This document shows positions 63,241 through 64,000 of a stretch of 64,000 bases of DNA, in pieces. This DNA is from Siderastrea radians (Eukaryota > Cnidaria > Anthozoa > Scleractinia > Rhizangiidae): assembly GCA_964017195.1 (NCBI GenBank), contig OZ024890.1, positions 47,655,093 to 47,719,092 on the forward strand, written 5' to 3'. A program made the position numbers and the translations under genes. The notes below the pieces were generated by a model, which saw only the letters and a program-made list of their open reading frames with translations, searched no databases and was not told the DNA's origin. The first letter of the stretch is position 1. Every line of letters begins with the position of its first letter.

Positions 63241-64000
63241 CAGCAGAACTGGACTACACTGCTCCCACGTTACGATAATACGAACACATTTTTGTAACTA
63301 CCATGGTGGTCTCAGTTTTTAACGAGGTTTTAATTTACCCCAAGGTTGTTGTCGCGGCAAAATCTTCCCAGGCCGGTACCGCGGTTTACCTGCTACTACT
63401 AACCAACTACCTTGACAAACCTAGTAACATTGAACTGAGGAGTAATCAAGAAGGAAGCCAACTTTGATTATACGTCATTTAACTATAATTACATTTATTA
63501 AAAACTGGACTAGGTATATTGGATTTCTAGCATTTTGATTGGCTCAACGGAGCTAGGCTATCAGCTCATATACCTGCTGCGACCAAATATGGTCAATGAA
63601 CACTCAACAACAGAGTGAGCTGAAAGTTTTTTTCCTCGCGAGCAACCCGGCGAGAAAAATGGACGAGAAAAATCACTTGCCAGCAAATTTAAATCAAGCA
63701 GAAATTCCAACAACGTCACCAACAAGCATCACCAACAGCGTCGTCTAACACAAGTCAAAATTGTTTGAAGAAACTGTGCAGAAATAGAAATTTAAGCATT
63801 AAGCGTTGTATTTACAATTAATTTCTTTCATCGATCGTCGCGTCGATCATTGAGATTGAACAAACGGTAGGTATTATCAAAAAGGATTTCCACTTCAAAA
63901 TATCAAGACAAGACATAAAATAAAACACAATGAAATGGGGCTGGAGCATTTAATAAAAACTATCACACATTCAAGGCGAGTCGGTGCGAAAATCATGAAG
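63241..64000. other. Window end, no gene recognised
   Basis: AT-rich sequence; a short frame around 63660-63750 rich in Asn, Thr and Ser has no recognisable domain. Confidence 0.35.

Noticed and set aside
63115..63297. 60-codon protein with Arg-Glu repeats
   Set aside because: Translation of a (GA)n microsatellite.
1..64000. Bacterial or viral origin of the contig
   Set aside because: GT-AG introns with matched phases, animal GBP and NUP210 exons, and many eukaryotic transposons.

Overview
The window looks like a piece of nuclear genome from an anthozoan cnidarian, most likely a stony coral. It has spliced animal genes with GT-AG introns and AT-rich introns packed with transposons, including BEL/Pao, L1/Tx1-like, CR1/L2-like, Penelope, EnSpm/CACTA, Merlin, hAT-like, pogo-like and TTAA-type elements. 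It also holds multicopy protein families that I associate with corals. There is no prokaryotic or organellar gene organisation. Only two host genes are supported, both on the minus strand; nearly everything else is mobile DNA lying in or between their introns.

Host gene 1 (21-26057, minus) is a guanylate-binding-protein (GBP) family large GTPase in nine recognisable exons: GTP-binding domain (25563-26057 and about 24084-24254), helical domain (23638-23899, 23162-23297, 22374-22536, 20952-21212) and coiled-coil tail (6129-6251, 1310-1357, 21-272). Splice phases agree wherever I could check them, from 24084 down to the stop codon. The intron between 20951 and 6252 is 14.7 kb. It holds one large element (about 7038-20690) that encodes a spliced ~1,560-residue protein with Cys/His clusters, a FEN/PIN-like acidic core and a CXC-type tail. 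I cannot assign this element to a named superfamily and it is my main candidate for something undescribed. It is dead: two in-frame stops, a frameshift, and a 7,176-bp EnSpm/CACTA-type insertion (8917-16092) with a 15-bp perfect inverted repeat and a 3-bp target duplication. A degraded BEL/Pao retroelement (about 2380-5800) fills the next intron.

Host gene 2 (45296-62361, minus) is the 5' end of a nuclear pore membrane glycoprotein gene (NUP210/gp210): signal-peptide exon, then three downstream exons. The rest of this large gene is not visible to the left, where the GBP gene lies. Its introns hold a hAT-like MITE, a 7.3-kb TTAA-flanked element with 0.6-kb inverted ends (49045-56338), a Merlin transposase with a broken C-terminus, a divergent pair of transposon-like genes (58.4-60.2 kb), and a truncated Penelope element with a possible hammerhead ribozyme.

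Between the two genes lie a 9-kb foldback element (27971-36945) with 2.3-kb near-identical inverted arms and a 9-bp target duplication (Mutator-like), three smaller elements nested in its arms, a mariner remnant, and an L1-like retrotransposon inserted into that mariner. Many boundaries are exact because terminal repeats and target duplications can be read directly. All family names rest on sequence recognition without database searches.
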